Assembly: GCA_910578395.1 (NCBI GenBank)
Contig: CAJTPZ010000006.1
Span: 62,001 to 126,000 of the forward strand
DNA length: 64,000 nt
Direction: 5' to 3'
DNA from: an uncultured Muribaculaceae bacterium
GTDB lineage: Bacteria > Bacteroidota > Bacteroidia > Bacteroidales > Muribaculaceae
Part shown: piece after piece, positions 9,121 through 18,221 of the stretch
Numbering within the stretch: position 1 is the stretch's first letter
How the letters are laid out: each line of letters begins with the position of its first letter
Notes under the pieces: model-generated
What the model was told of the DNA's origin: nothing
Database searches by the model: none
What the model saw: the letters and a program-made list of their open reading frames with translations, nothing else
Position numbers and translations under genes: made by a program

Positions 9121-9194
9121 TTGAATGAAAAAGGGCGAAAAGCCTGACAAACAAAGTAAAAATAATAACTGATATATCCTCAAAGCAGAAAAAA

Positions 9195-9785
9195 ATGGGT
9201 AGCGTAAAAGACTATTTCACCTCTTTGGCGGGCGGCATATCAAGCCTATTGAAAGGCATGCAGGTAACTGCCAAGGAATTCGTGACCCCGAAGATAACTG
9301 AGAGGTACCCTGAGAACCGCGAGACGATGCATATCCCTCAGCGTTTCCGTGCATGCCTCGAACTTATTTATGACGAAGAGGGAAATCACAAGTGCATCGC
9401 ATGTGGAACCTGTGAGCGCAATTGTCCTAACGGTACAATCACGCTCGAGACCAAGATGGTTGACACTTGGGACGGTAAGAAAAAAAAGAAGCTTGCCAAG
9501 TATATCTATGATCTTGGAAGCTGTACGTTCTGCCAGTTGTGCGCTACCTCATGTCCGACCAATGCGCTGACTTTCTCCAACGATTTTGAGCAGGCAGTGT
9601 TCACGCGTTCGAAACTTGTGAAGCAGCTCAACTACCTTCCTGAAAAGCCTGAGCCAGAGCCTACCGAGGAAGAGAAGGCAAAGATTCTTGCCGAGCGGGA
9701 GGCCAAGATCGCAGCAGCAAAAGCTGCTGCAGCTGCCAAGGCCGCCGCAGCCAAGAAAGCTGAAGGTGAAACTCCAGCGAAGTAA
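9195..9785 (+). CDS. nuoI: NADH-quinone oxidoreductase subunit I
   Basis: This is the complex I subunit carrying two [4Fe-4S] clusters (N6a and N6b) that pass electrons to NuoB. The two ferredoxin motifs are CIACGTCERNCP (Cys67, 70, 73, 77) and CTFCQLCATSCP (Cys110, 113, 116, 120). The last about 45 residues form an unusual tail: an acidic PEKPEPEPTEEE stretch, then a run made mostly of Ala and Lys. The core is of normal length. The gene sits directly after the inserted atp block and restarts the nuo order. Confidence 0.97.
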   Translation: MGSVKDYFTSLAGGISSLLKGMQVTAKEFVTPKITERYPENRETMHIPQRFRACLELIYDEEGNHKCIACGTCERNCPNGTITLETKMVDTWDGKKKKKLAKYIYDLGSCTFCQLCATSCPTNALTFSNDFEQAVFTRSKLVKQLNYLPEKPEPEPTEEEKAKILAEREAKIAAAKAAAAAKAAAAKKAEGETPAK

Positions 9786-9818
9786 AGCCCGATAATAAAA
9801 ACAATCGAATCATATTCA

Positions 9819-10331
9819 ATGGAATCAGTAGGAAGTTTTATCGCGTATGTGATTATCGCACTTGTGATAGTCATTTTCTCGGTAATGGCCGTAACTACCC
9901 GCAAGATCTTGCGTGCGGCGACCTATCTCTTGTTTGTGCTGTTTGCGACAGCCGCTGTCTATTTCCAACTCGACTATGAGTTTCTGGGCGCGGTTCAGAT
10001 TGCAGTGTATGCAGGAGGTATTGTGGTGCTGTTTGTTTTTGCGATATTGCTCACGAGTCATCCGGGCAACAGCGAGAAGAAACTGGAATCACGCAAAAAT
10101 GTGCGGGCACTGCTTCTCGGTGTGACAATGTTTGTCATCGCCGGGATTTCGCTTGCAGGCCGTACCGAGTCATTTCTGTCGCGTCCCGAAATGTCGTTTA
10201 TCGACATGAAATCGATCGGTACAGCTTTGATGGGTACAGGTCACGGACAATATCTTCTGCCGTTTGAGGCAGTCAGCATTCTTCTGCTGGCATGTATGAT
10301 CGGCGGAATAGTAATCGCACGTAAAAAATAA
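9819..10331 (+). CDS. nuoJ: NADH-quinone oxidoreductase subunit J
   Basis: This 170-residue membrane protein has about five helices. The third contains EFLGAVQIAVYAGGIVVLFV, the conserved NuoJ segment that includes the pi-bulge helix, and VVLFVFAILLTS follows. NuoJ lies between NuoH/A and NuoK in the membrane arm and takes part in proton coupling. It starts 33 bases after nuoI, and nuoK follows by 11 bases. Confidence 0.94.
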   Translation: MESVGSFIAYVIIALVIVIFSVMAVTTRKILRAATYLLFVLFATAAVYFQLDYEFLGAVQIAVYAGGIVVLFVFAILLTSHPGNSEKKLESRKNVRALLLGVTMFVIAGISLAGRTESFLSRPEMSFIDMKSIGTALMGTGHGQYLLPFEAVSILLLACMIGGIVIARKK

Positions 10332-10342
10332 ACAGCAAGGAC

Positions 10343-10654
10343 ATGGAAATCCCAATGATATGCTATCTTCTGCTGTCGCTCTTTATGTTCTGCTGCGGCC
10401 TTTATGGTTTCATCACACGCAAGAACATGATTGCGATGCTGATATCTCTTGAGCTCATGCTCAATGGAGTAGACATGAACTTCGTTGTCTTCAACCGTTT
10501 CCTGTTTCCGGGAAGCATGGAGGGAATGATGTTTACGCTGTTTGCCGTTGCTATCGCGGCAGCTGAGACTGCTCTTGCAATCGCTATAATCGTAAATGTG
10601 TTCAGAGTCGCCAAGGATATTGACGTTCAGGATCTGACTACAATGAAATTTTAA
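10343..10654 (+). CDS. nuoK: NADH-quinone oxidoreductase subunit K
   Basis: This 103-residue, three-helix protein has the MrpC-like fold. The two buried glutamates needed for proton transfer are both present: Glu37 in LISLELMLNGVD and Glu75 in AAAETALAIAI, matching the family positions. The start ATG at 10343 gives the usual length. It is followed by nuoL after 18 bases. Confidence 0.95.
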   Translation: MEIPMICYLLLSLFMFCCGLYGFITRKNMIAMLISLELMLNGVDMNFVVFNRFLFPGSMEGMMFTLFAVAIAAAETALAIAIIVNVFRVAKDIDVQDLTTMKF

Positions 10655-10672
10655 TCCCCGGTACCCATCATT

Positions 10673-12736
10673 ATGGAATCAACAATGCCAATTCTCATTC
10701 TTGCCTTGCCGCTGCTGACCTTCCTGGTGCTCGGTCTGCTTGGCAAATATATGAAGCACGGGACTGCGGGAGCAATCGGCACCGCATCGATGGGAGTGAC
10801 CCTTACTCTCGCCTATATCACTGCGTTCACTTATTTCTTTTCAGGTAGCCCGGCTTTCATCAACACTGTGGGTGAGCGTCTGCAGTCGGTGATCTTCAAT
10901 GTCACCTGGCTCCAGTTTACCCCGGATGTGTTTGATGCGGCAGGCAATCTTGTAAAGGCCGGTCTTGCTATCAAACTCGGCTTCCTTCTTGATCCGATCT
11001 CGGCAATGATGCTTGTAGTGATCACCACAATATCTTTCATGGTGCATCTTTACAGCAACGGTTACATGCGTGATCATGACGGAACTCCTGAACGCGGTTT
11101 TCAGCGTTTCTTCGCTTATCTGTCGCTCTTCTCGTTCTCGATGCTTGGTCTGGTGGTCGCAACCAACATTTTCCAGATGTATATTTTCTGGGAGCTTGTA
11201 GGAGCGTCTTCATATCTGCTCATCGGTTTCTATTTCACAAAGCCTTCGGCGGTTTCGGCCTCGAAGAAAGCTTTTATAGTGACTCGTTTTGCCGACCTGG
11301 GCTTCCTGATAGGTATACTTGTACTGTCGTTCTATACAGGTACTTTCAATTTCACGGATCTGACATCGACAGCTGTCGAGGGTATGACCGATACATATCA
11401 GGTGAACATAGGCACGGCAGAGTGGATCAAAAATATCTTCGCAACGTCGGCTGCTCCTATTTTCATGGGTGGCTCGGTTATGACATGGGCTCTTGTGCTC
11501 ATCTTCATGGGCGGTATGGGTAAATCGGCAATGATGCCCCTGCACATCTGGCTCCCTGACGCAATGGAGGGTCCGACTCCTGTTTCGGCACTTATCCACG
11601 CTGCAACGATGGTTGTCGCCGGTGTTTATCTTGTCGCACGTTTGTTCCCGCTCTATCTGATGGAGACAACAGCACTCGACATCGTGACAGTAGTCGGTGC
11701 ACTTACAGCTTTGTATGCGGCTATGGTAGCGTGTGCGCAGCTTGATATTAAGCGCGTGCTTGCATTCTCGACTATCTCCCAAATAGCGTTCATGATGGTA
11801 TCGCTCGGTGTAGCCCGTCCGGAACATCATCATGCTGTGGGTTACATGGCATCTATGTTCCACCTTTTCACGCATGCCATGTTCAAGGCTCTTCTGTTCC
11901 TCGGAGCAGGTGCTATCATACATGCTGTGGGAACCAACGATTACACCGGAATGCATGGTCTGCGCAAGTATATGCCTATCACTCATGTGACTTTCCTTAT
12001 TGGCTGTCTTGCAATCGCCGGTATTATTCCTTTTGCCGGATTCTTTTCAAAGGATGAGATTCTGACGGCGGTATTCAGCCATTCGCTCTATTGGTATCTG
12101 TGGATGTCGATTGTAGCCGGTCTGACCGCTTTCTATATGTTCCGTCTCTACTTCCTTATTTTCTGGTGGAAGGATCACAAGGTGACCGGTCATCATGCAC
12201 CCAAGGATCAGCCCTGGACCATGACACTTCCTCTTGTTTTCCTTGCAATCATGTCGGTTATTTCGGGCTTCTTCCCGTTTGGCGATCTGGTTACTTGGAA
12301 CGGCCATCCTATGTACAAGTCAATGTCGGTGCTTACCAACCTAGAGCAACTCAATTGGTTTGTGGCGAGTGTGTCGCTTGTGACAGCTCTTCTTGGTATC
12401 GGGCTTGCCTGGATCATGTACAAAAATGAGAATCCACTTCCGAGCCGTATGCGACAGTTTATGCCTAAGCTCTGGGATTGGTGCCGCAACCGTTTCTACT
12501 TTGATGAACTTTACATGTTTATCACCCATAAGATCATTTTTAACGGTATCTGTCGTCCGATCGCATGGTTTGACCGCCATATTATCGACGGATCTATGGA
12601 TGGTCTTGCTTCGATTACCAATAAGGCATCGGAGAGCATCAAGGGCCTGCAGAGCGGAAATGTACAGCAATATGTTCTGGCTTATGTGGCAGGAGCGATT
12701 CTTCTCGGACTCATCACAGCCCTCTGTGTATTGTAA
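10673..12736 (+). CDS. nuoL: NADH-quinone oxidoreductase subunit L
   Basis: This is the distal antiporter-like subunit of complex I (687 residues, one proton channel). The signature MPLHIWLPDAMEGPTPVSA and the following IHAATMVVAGVYLVARLFPL are intact, as is the FWELVGASSYLLIGFYF helix. The C-terminal extension (residues about 560-687) should form the long amphipathic helix that lies along the membrane arm. It lies between nuoK and nuoM with short gaps. A long minus-strand open frame inside it at 11210-11986 is a coding shadow. Confidence 0.97.
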   Translation: MESTMPILILALPLLTFLVLGLLGKYMKHGTAGAIGTASMGVTLTLAYITAFTYFFSGSPAFINTVGERLQSVIFNVTWLQFTPDVFDAAGNLVKAGLAIKLGFLLDPISAMMLVVITTISFMVHLYSNGYMRDHDGTPERGFQRFFAYLSLFSFSMLGLVVATNIFQMYIFWELVGASSYLLIGFYFTKPSAVSASKKAFIVTRFADLGFLIGILVLSFYTGTFNFTDLTSTAVEGMTDTYQVNIGTAEWIKNIFATSAAPIFMGGSVMTWALVLIFMGGMGKSAMMPLHIWLPDAMEGPTPVSALIHAATMVVAGVYLVARLFPLYLMETTALDIVTVVGALTALYAAMVACAQLDIKRVLAFSTISQIAFMMVSLGVARPEHHHAVGYMASMFHLFTHAMFKALLFLGAGAIIHAVGTNDYTGMHGLRKYMPITHVTFLIGCLAIAGIIPFAGFFSKDEILTAVFSHSLYWYLWMSIVAGLTAFYMFRLYFLIFWWKDHKVTGHHAPKDQPWTMTLPLVFLAIMSVISGFFPFGDLVTWNGHPMYKSMSVLTNLEQLNWFVASVSLVTALLGIGLAWIMYKNENPLPSRMRQFMPKLWDWCRNRFYFDELYMFITHKIIFNGICRPIAWFDRHIIDGSMDGLASITNKASESIKGLQSGNVQQYVLAYVAGAILLGLITALCVL

Positions 12737-12773
12737 AATCATCGACGGGTAACCAATAAATCGGAAAATAGCT

Positions 12774-14309
12774 ATGTTATTCTCAAACATCCTGATATAT
12801 TTCGTCATCATCCCGCTGGTGATGCTCGGAGGACTCGGATTGTGCCGCAACGTTAAGCAGATACGTGCGGTAGCCGTGACGGGTTCGGTATTTCTCATTG
12901 CACTGTCGGTGTGGGTATTGGGTGACTATATGGCGCAGCGAGCCGCCGGCAATATGGCAGAAATGCTTTATGTAGGCTCCTGGAGCTGGTTTGCGCCTCT
13001 TAATATTCATCTTGCAGTAGGTGTCGACGGTGTGTCGATCGTGATGCTGCTGCTGTCATCGATCATTGTTTTTGCCGGTTCTTTCGCGTCATGGAAGATT
13101 GAAATGCCAAAGGAGTTTTTCTTGTGGCTGATCCTTCTGTCGACGGGCGTGTTCGGTTTCTTCATATCGATCGATCTGTTTACGATGTTCATGTTCTATG
13201 AGGTCGCTCTTATTCCGATGTATCTACTGATCGGTGTGTGGGGCAGCGGCAACAAGAACTATTCGGCCATGAAGCTGACTCTTATGCTTATGGGCGGTTC
13301 GGCTTTCCTGATGCTCGGTCTGATCGGTATCTATTATCATTCAGGCAGCGATGGCAATCTGACATGGAACATACTTGAAATAGCCAGCAACGGCAATATA
13401 GACAAGGGTTGGCAGTACTTCCTGTTCCCACTCACTTTTGTAGGTTTCGGCGTGCTTGGCGCCATGTTCCCGTTCCACACATGGAGTCCCGACGGTCATG
13501 CTTCGGCCCCGACCGCTGTGTCGATGCTTCATGCCGGAGTACTTATGAAACTTGGCGGTTACGGTTGCTTCCGTGTCGCAATGTATCTGATGCCTCAGGC
13601 TGCAAATGATCTTGCATGGATTTTCCTGATACTCACCGGCATTTCGGTGGTTTACGGAGCGTTCAGCGCGTGTGTGCAGACAGACCTCAAGTATATCAAT
13701 GCCTATTCGTCGGTTTCGCATTGCGGACTTGTGCTGTTTGCAATTCTGATGCTCAACTCGACTGCAATGTCGGGAGCTATAATGCAGATGCTTTCACATG
13801 GTCTTATGACAGCTCTGTTCTTTGCTCTTATCGGTCAGATCTATGGACGCACACATACTCGTGACATACGGCAGATGGGCGGTCTGATGCGTATCATGCC
13901 TTATCTTGCGGTGTGCTATGTGATCGCCGGTTTTGCTTCGCTCGGTCTTCCTGGTCTGAGCGGTTTTGTAGCCGAGATGACAATCTTTGTCGGATCGTTC
14001 AAGGCTGGTATGACAGATTATCTTGCAGGAGCCGGATCGCTCAAACTGGTGTTTACAATAATTGCCTGCTGCTCGATCGTGATTACTGCTGTTTATATAC
14101 TCCGTGTCGTGGGCAAGCTTCTCTTCGGTCCTGTGCAGGATGAGCATCATCGTTCTTTGACTGATGCGACCTGGTGGGAGCGTGTATCGACCGCAACTCT
14201 GATCATCTGTGTGGCGGCTATCGGCTGTTTCCCCAACTTCTTCCTGAATCTGATAAGATTCACTTTTGATCCCGAATTCTTCAGGGCTCTCATGGTTTCG
14301 GTAAATTGA
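12774..14309 (+). CDS. nuoM: NADH-quinone oxidoreductase subunit M
   Basis: This is the second antiporter-like subunit of complex I (511 residues). Conserved features include the glutamate in MFMFYEVALIPMYLLIG, and PFHTWSPDGHASAPTAVSM followed by LHAGVLMKLGGYG in helices 7-8, which hold the channel lysine. The protein is all membrane helices with no added domain. It starts 37 bases after nuoL and is followed by nuoN after 29 bases. Confidence 0.97.
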   Translation: MLFSNILIYFVIIPLVMLGGLGLCRNVKQIRAVAVTGSVFLIALSVWVLGDYMAQRAAGNMAEMLYVGSWSWFAPLNIHLAVGVDGVSIVMLLLSSIIVFAGSFASWKIEMPKEFFLWLILLSTGVFGFFISIDLFTMFMFYEVALIPMYLLIGVWGSGNKNYSAMKLTLMLMGGSAFLMLGLIGIYYHSGSDGNLTWNILEIASNGNIDKGWQYFLFPLTFVGFGVLGAMFPFHTWSPDGHASAPTAVSMLHAGVLMKLGGYGCFRVAMYLMPQAANDLAWIFLILTGISVVYGAFSACVQTDLKYINAYSSVSHCGLVLFAILMLNSTAMSGAIMQMLSHGLMTALFFALIGQIYGRTHTRDIRQMGGLMRIMPYLAVCYVIAGFASLGLPGLSGFVAEMTIFVGSFKAGMTDYLAGAGSLKLVFTIIACCSIVITAVYILRVVGKLLFGPVQDEHHRSLTDATWWERVSTATLIICVAAIGCFPNFFLNLIRFTFDPEFFRALMVSVN

Positions 14310-14338
14310 ATGTGAATCTGCAAAATCAATCATAAGCA

Positions 14339-15805
14339 ATGGATTATTCACAGTTTTGGGCACTGAAGCAGGAGATAGGTCTCCTTCTGGTCTTCCTGTT
14401 GGTGTTTTTATATGACACATTTATGCCCCGCAAGTCTCTTAAAGGGACTGCATGGGTGTCGATAGCAGCGTTTCTGGTGTTTACTGTCATCGGTTTCTTT
14501 GACTGCAACACATGTAATATCACAAGTGCTTTTGCAGGGATGTATGTTACTTCGCCTGTGATTGCGGCAATAAAGAATATTCTTAATGTCGGTGTTCTCA
14601 TCGTGTTGCTTCAGTCGGTGAAATGGACCTCGACAGAGGAAATCTCGGTACGCAGAGGCGAATTCTACGAACTTCTGTTTGTGACGCTGTTCGGCATGTA
14701 TCTGATGATATCATCCCGTCATTTCCTGCTCTTTATTATCGGTCTGGAAAGTGCGTCGCTTCCTTTGGCTGCGATGGTGGCGTTTGACAAAAAACGTTAT
14801 GAGAGCCATGAGGCTGCCATCAAGTACATCCTGACAGCGGTTGTATCGTCGGCTGTGTTTATGCTTGGCCTGTCGTTTGTCTACGGACTAACAGGATCTC
14901 TTTATTTCTCGGAGATCTACGGTGTGCTTTCGTCACAGTCTTCGATGATGCTTGTGCTCGCTCTCGCTTTTGTTATGGCCGGCATAGGCTTCAAGCTTTC
15001 GCTTGTTCCGTTCCATCTCTGGACTGCCGATGTCTATCAGGGTGCACCGACCAATGTCACATCCTATCTGTCGGTGATTTCTAAGGGAGCTGCTGCTTTT
15101 GCATTTCTGGTGATTCTTGTCCAGGCTTTCGGGCAGGTTTATTCTCAGGTGTGGGAGTGGATGCTTTATGCGCTGATCATACTCACGATCACAATAGGCA
15201 ATCTCTTTGCAATGCGCCAGCGTAACATGAAGCGTTTTCTGGCTTTCTCATCTGTTTCGCAGGCTGGTTATATCATGCTCGGTATTATCGGTATGAATGC
15301 GACCGGCATGGCATCGCTGATGTACTATGTGCTTGTCTATGTGTTCAGCAATCTTGCCGCTTTCGGAGTGATCGGGGCAATTGAAAACAACACTGGGCTT
15401 GTTTCGATGGATGATTACAAAGGTCTTTACAAGACCAACCCGCGCCTGTCGGTGGCAATGATGCTCGCGATGTTCTCGCTTGCAGGTATTCCGCCGTTTG
15501 CCGGATTCTTCTCAAAATTCTTCATCTTCACAAGTGCAATACAGCAGGGAAGCATCGCGATCTACATACTTGTGCTTATCGCTCTGATCAACACAATCAT
15601 CTCTCTGTACTATTATCTGCTTGTTGTCAAGGCAATGTTTATCAGCCAGGATGACTGCAAGGTAGGTACTTTCAGATCAAGCTGTCCCGAGCGTCTTGCT
15701 TTGTGGGTGACAGTCGGAGGTATTCTTCTTCTTGGTATTGCCAGTCCGGTATACAATTATCTGCTTACGATTTCCGAGGGTACTGTGATGGCATTCATGT
15801 ATTGA
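14339..15805 (+). CDS. nuoN: NADH-quinone oxidoreductase subunit N
   Basis: This is the third antiporter-like subunit (488 residues), next to NuoK. It has the family segments FIIGLESASLPLAAMVAFDK, PFHLWTADVYQGAPTNVTSY and FSLAGIPPFAGFFSKFFIF. It is the last gene of the energy block: a hairpin 36 bases after the stop looks like the operon terminator. No nuoE, nuoF or nuoG follows, so an NADH-oxidising module is not encoded here; Bacteroidales complex I often lacks it. Confidence 0.97.
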   Translation: MDYSQFWALKQEIGLLLVFLLVFLYDTFMPRKSLKGTAWVSIAAFLVFTVIGFFDCNTCNITSAFAGMYVTSPVIAAIKNILNVGVLIVLLQSVKWTSTEEISVRRGEFYELLFVTLFGMYLMISSRHFLLFIIGLESASLPLAAMVAFDKKRYESHEAAIKYILTAVVSSAVFMLGLSFVYGLTGSLYFSEIYGVLSSQSSMMLVLALAFVMAGIGFKLSLVPFHLWTADVYQGAPTNVTSYLSVISKGAAAFAFLVILVQAFGQVYSQVWEWMLYALIILTITIGNLFAMRQRNMKRFLAFSSVSQAGYIMLGIIGMNATGMASLMYYVLVYVFSNLAAFGVIGAIENNTGLVSMDDYKGLYKTNPRLSVAMMLAMFSLAGIPPFAGFFSKFFIFTSAIQQGSIAIYILVLIALINTIISLYYYLLVVKAMFISQDDCKVGTFRSSCPERLALWVTVGGILLLGIASPVYNYLLTISEGTVMAFMY

Positions 15806-15840
15806 TATCTTCTAACGTATCCCAATAGATTATTATTGCT

Positions 15841-15870
15841 ACCGCCGGTAACCTCAAAGTTGCCGGCGGT
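15841..15870 (+). terminator. Terminator hairpin after nuoN
   Basis: ACCGCCGGTAAC and GTTGCCGGCGGT pair over 12 bases (one G.T) around the loop CTCAAA. A moderately T-rich stretch (TGTTGTAGTT) follows on the plus strand. Position 36 bases after nuoN fits the end of the nuo-atp block. A weaker 7-bp hairpin (15905-15923) follows. Confidence 0.75.
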
Positions 15871-15945
15871 TGTTGTAGTTGGCGATTGAATGGCGTATAG
15901 TGCAAACACGTGGTTGACGTGTTGTATGTGGTAATATGATGCAAA

Positions 15946-15973
15946 AAGGGCGCCGTAGACAACCGGCGCCCTT
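15946..15973 (-). terminator. Terminator hairpin for minus-strand transcription
   Basis: AAGGGCGCCG and CGGCGCCCTT form a perfect 10-bp stem with an eight-base loop. The A-run on its plus-strand left side becomes a T-run after the hairpin on the minus strand. It lies 12 bases beyond the stop of the decayed minus-strand frame at 15985-16113, which suggests that frame was once an expressed gene. Confidence 0.75.
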
Positions 15974-15984
15974 CCACGTTTCAA

Positions 15985-16113
15985 CTATTTATTTATGAAA
16001 GCCTTAATACCTGGTATCACTACCCAGTAATAAGGACGAGGGATGTAAAACAAACGATACGGATATAATTGAAGGTTGTTTCATATAAGTTCTAACGTGA
16101 AATTTTGTTGCAT
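15985..16113 (-). pseudogene. Short decayed reading frame, function unknown
   Basis: On the minus strand an ATG at 16113 opens ten codons, meets an in-frame TGA (16081-16083), then continues for 31 codons to TAG at 15985. The second part is protein-like and rich in aromatic residues (YRLFYIPRPYYW, then VVIPGIKAFINK) and stops just before a minus-strand terminator. It may be the remains of a gene's C-terminus, or a tiny gene broken by one stop. I do not recognise the family, and the length is too small to be sure it was ever coding. Confidence 0.3.
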
Positions 16114-16469
16114 TCATGAGACTTGGATGGCTTTTTTAATCTTTGCATAATTATAACAATGCAAATACATTATGAGACGACGTATAACAACTAAAAGAAG
16201 TGAAATAACGTGAAATGGCGAGGCGGCATTTTTTAGGGCTAATGTTTACTGCTCTTGTTTGATGGAGTAACCGGGATATTAACTAAGTCTTGCATCACGG
16301 TCAGGAAAATCAGTGTGCGTTTTTTAATATAATCTACATGCCGTCTACCAAGAGTATTTTCGGTAACTATTCTAATGAGGTTATTCAGACCGGCAAAGGC
16401 GCAGCATCAAAATTATGTTAGATATCGAAACAGTGTCGTGCATTCAACTAAAATAGTGAATGGTATATG
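16114..16469. other. Gene-poor stretch with one minor open frame
   Basis: I see no convincing gene here. The best candidate is a 27-codon plus-strand frame at 16338-16421 starting MPSTKSIFGNYSNEV, with no canonical promoter in front. Composition is more AT-rich than the flanking genes. The stretch may be a remnant of a lost gene between the energy block and the envelope operon. Confidence 0.4.
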
Positions 16470-16506
16470 AAAAAGGCTGCAACATGTGAAGGGTTACAGC
16501 CTTTTT
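16470..16506. terminator. Bidirectional terminator
   Basis: AAAAAGGCTG and CAGCCTTTTT form a 10-bp stem around a 17-base loop in which AAC and GTT extend the pairing. T-runs result on both strands. On the minus strand it lies 80 bases after the hydrolase stop at 16586 and is the probable end of that operon. Confidence 0.75.
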
Positions 16507-16585
16507 CCTGTACAGCTTGTATTATCAAGGCTATATAAGCAGAGTCTTGATTTAATGACGCTGTTATGCAGTAGAGAATATGTTT

Positions 16586-17590
16586 TTATTTGTCGGGAAG
16601 GACAGTATCAAGCCAACTAAATATATTTTTATAATACATGCAGCGCGTGGGACATGAAGATAGAGCCAAGTCATGAAGACCGCCACTGAATTTTAAGGAC
16701 TTGAGATCACGTGACAGTGTGGACCCATATCGTTGTATGTCGTTTACGTCGAGTACTGCATCCGCTTTGTTGAATTCCGGTGTCCATTGGTCGCCGCTGA
16801 TACTTTGTTCGGACATAGTCAACAAAACCGGAATCTGTATAGGGTACTGTATTTTGCGCAGATCGCGTTGTGCGGTATCGATAGCGCGGACCCATCCTGC
16901 TGTGACTGGTAACGGAACAGGACGTTTCCATGTGGTGTTGTATTCCCATTGACCATGGGCTGATCTCAGCAAGCTCTCTGCATAAGCAGTGGATTTGCTT
17001 TGTGGTATTTTTACGGACGGTAGGATCTTACCTAATATTGAAACTAACGGTATGAATTTTTCGGTATCATCGAGATTCCAGTCGAGAAATGGAGAGTTAA
17101 GTATCAATGCCTTTACGGTGGACGGATGATGCCGTGACAGGTAGGAGGCTGCGATCAGACCGCCAGTGGAATGGCCAAGCATGACTATCTCGTCGATACC
17201 GGAATCGCGTATGATATTTAATGTAGAGTCGATTTCAGCACTGTAAGCGTTTATATCCCGGATATCATAGGGCGTGTCGCCAGGACGCATGGAACGGCCG
17301 TAACGTCGCAAATCTACAGCAAAAAAGCTATATCCGTGACATAGGAACTGATGTGCCATCTGTTCCTGAAAAAAGTAGTCGTTGTAGCCGTGGATATAAA
17401 GCAGCGCCCGGCGTGTGTCATGAGCAGGAACCGCACGGATGACTGTACATACCGGATCACCGGCATAATCACTATCGAGCCGGATTGTTGTCTGCTCAAA
17501 TGGAGCTCCAAGTATATCGGTAGTCCATTCACGGGATGACGCAGAAAATGCCGCTGCTGACAAAAGCAGGGCAGAGGTAATGTTTTTCAT
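16586..17590 (-). CDS. Exported alpha/beta hydrolase (lysophospholipase-like, S33/Hydrolase_4 type)
   Basis: This 334-residue protein has an N-terminal signal-like segment (MKNITSALLLSAAAFSASS). The oxyanion region is LLYIHGYNDYFFQE, and the nucleophile elbow GHSTGG places the catalytic serine at Ser141. The final histidine is probably in SGGLHDLALS near the C-terminus. The pattern fits monoacylglycerol lipase-like or serine aminopeptidase-type hydrolases; the substrate cannot be told. It is the last gene of a four-gene minus-strand run (amidase, MCE, DUF4924, hydrolase), 18 bases after the DUF4924 gene, so a link to envelope lipids or cell wall is possible but unproven. Confidence 0.85.
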   Translation of the reverse strand: MKNITSALLLSAAAFSASSREWTTDILGAPFEQTTIRLDSDYAGDPVCTVIRAVPAHDTRRALLYIHGYNDYFFQEQMAHQFLCHGYSFFAVDLRRYGRSMRPGDTPYDIRDINAYSAEIDSTLNIIRDSGIDEIVMLGHSTGGLIAASYLSRHHPSTVKALILNSPFLDWNLDDTEKFIPLVSILGKILPSVKIPQSKSTAYAESLLRSAHGQWEYNTTWKRPVPLPVTAGWVRAIDTAQRDLRKIQYPIQIPVLLTMSEQSISGDQWTPEFNKADAVLDVNDIQRYGSTLSRDLKSLKFSGGLHDLALSSCPTRCMYYKNIFSWLDTVLPDK

Positions 17591-17608
17591 AGTTGAAGTG
17601 AATGCGTG

Positions 17609-18208
17609 TCAGGATTGATTTTTGTCCTGATGGTTTTCGTTTTTCTTTCCTGCCAGTTTTTCGGCTTCTTTGTCGAGGAGATTCTCTTCATCAAGTTTGA
17701 AATAACGGGCGAGAGTACCGATAAACCTTGCGATCTGGGTGGTCGCTTCCTGTGTCTCGCCTGATACATCGGATCCTTGCAGTCTTAGTAACAGCATACC
17801 GTAGAGAGCATTGAAACAAGTCTCGATTTCACCGGGTTTTTCATCGCCGGCTTTGGAGCGGATCTCAACAATATAGGGGAGTGTTTTGTAGAACTCGGCT
17901 GTGTACTGCGGAAAACGGGAATCCTTGAGGAGTGCCTGGTGGAGATCAATAAGTGAGCCCAGAGTGTTCTGGTTGAGGTGAATATGGCCTTTTTCCGTGA
18001 CATTCTCCCTACGCATCATATCGATCATAGACTCATACCACTCGATAAGCTGCCTGCGTTGTGTGTCGTCGAGAGAGTATCGGTCGATTATGTTTGTCTT
18101 TATCAGATCAAGATCCAAGTGGCAGGCTCGGATAATATCCTCCACCTGCCACATATAGAGCAGATATTCAGCGATGTTCTGTTTTCGTTTCTGCGATGCT
18201 ATAAACAT
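17609..18208 (-). CDS. DUF4924 family protein
   Basis: This 199-residue, mostly helical soluble protein opens with the family's typical N-terminus (QKRKQNIAEYLLYMWQVEDI). It ends with a charged Lys/Glu-rich tail. DUF4924 is found in Bacteroidota and has no established function that I know of. It sits between the MCE protein (13-base gap) and the hydrolase (18-base gap), so all are likely on one message. No signal peptide or membrane segment is visible. Confidence 0.8.
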   Translation of the reverse strand: MFIASQKRKQNIAEYLLYMWQVEDIIRACHLDLDLIKTNIIDRYSLDDTQRRQLIEWYESMIDMMRRENVTEKGHIHLNQNTLGSLIDLHQALLKDSRFPQYTAEFYKTLPYIVEIRSKAGDEKPGEIETCFNALYGMLLLRLQGSDVSGETQEATTQIARFIGTLARYFKLDEENLLDKEAEKLAGKKNENHQDKNQS

Positions 18209-18221
18209 ATAACCGGTCTGT

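Noticed and set aside
9121..9194. Terminator between atpG and nuoI
   Set aside because: Only a weak GGGC/AGCCT pairing with no T-run exists, too little to call a terminator.
11210..11986. A 258-codon minus-strand open frame inside nuoL
   Set aside because: The translated product is Cys/His/Arg-rich nonsense opposite conserved NuoL helices.
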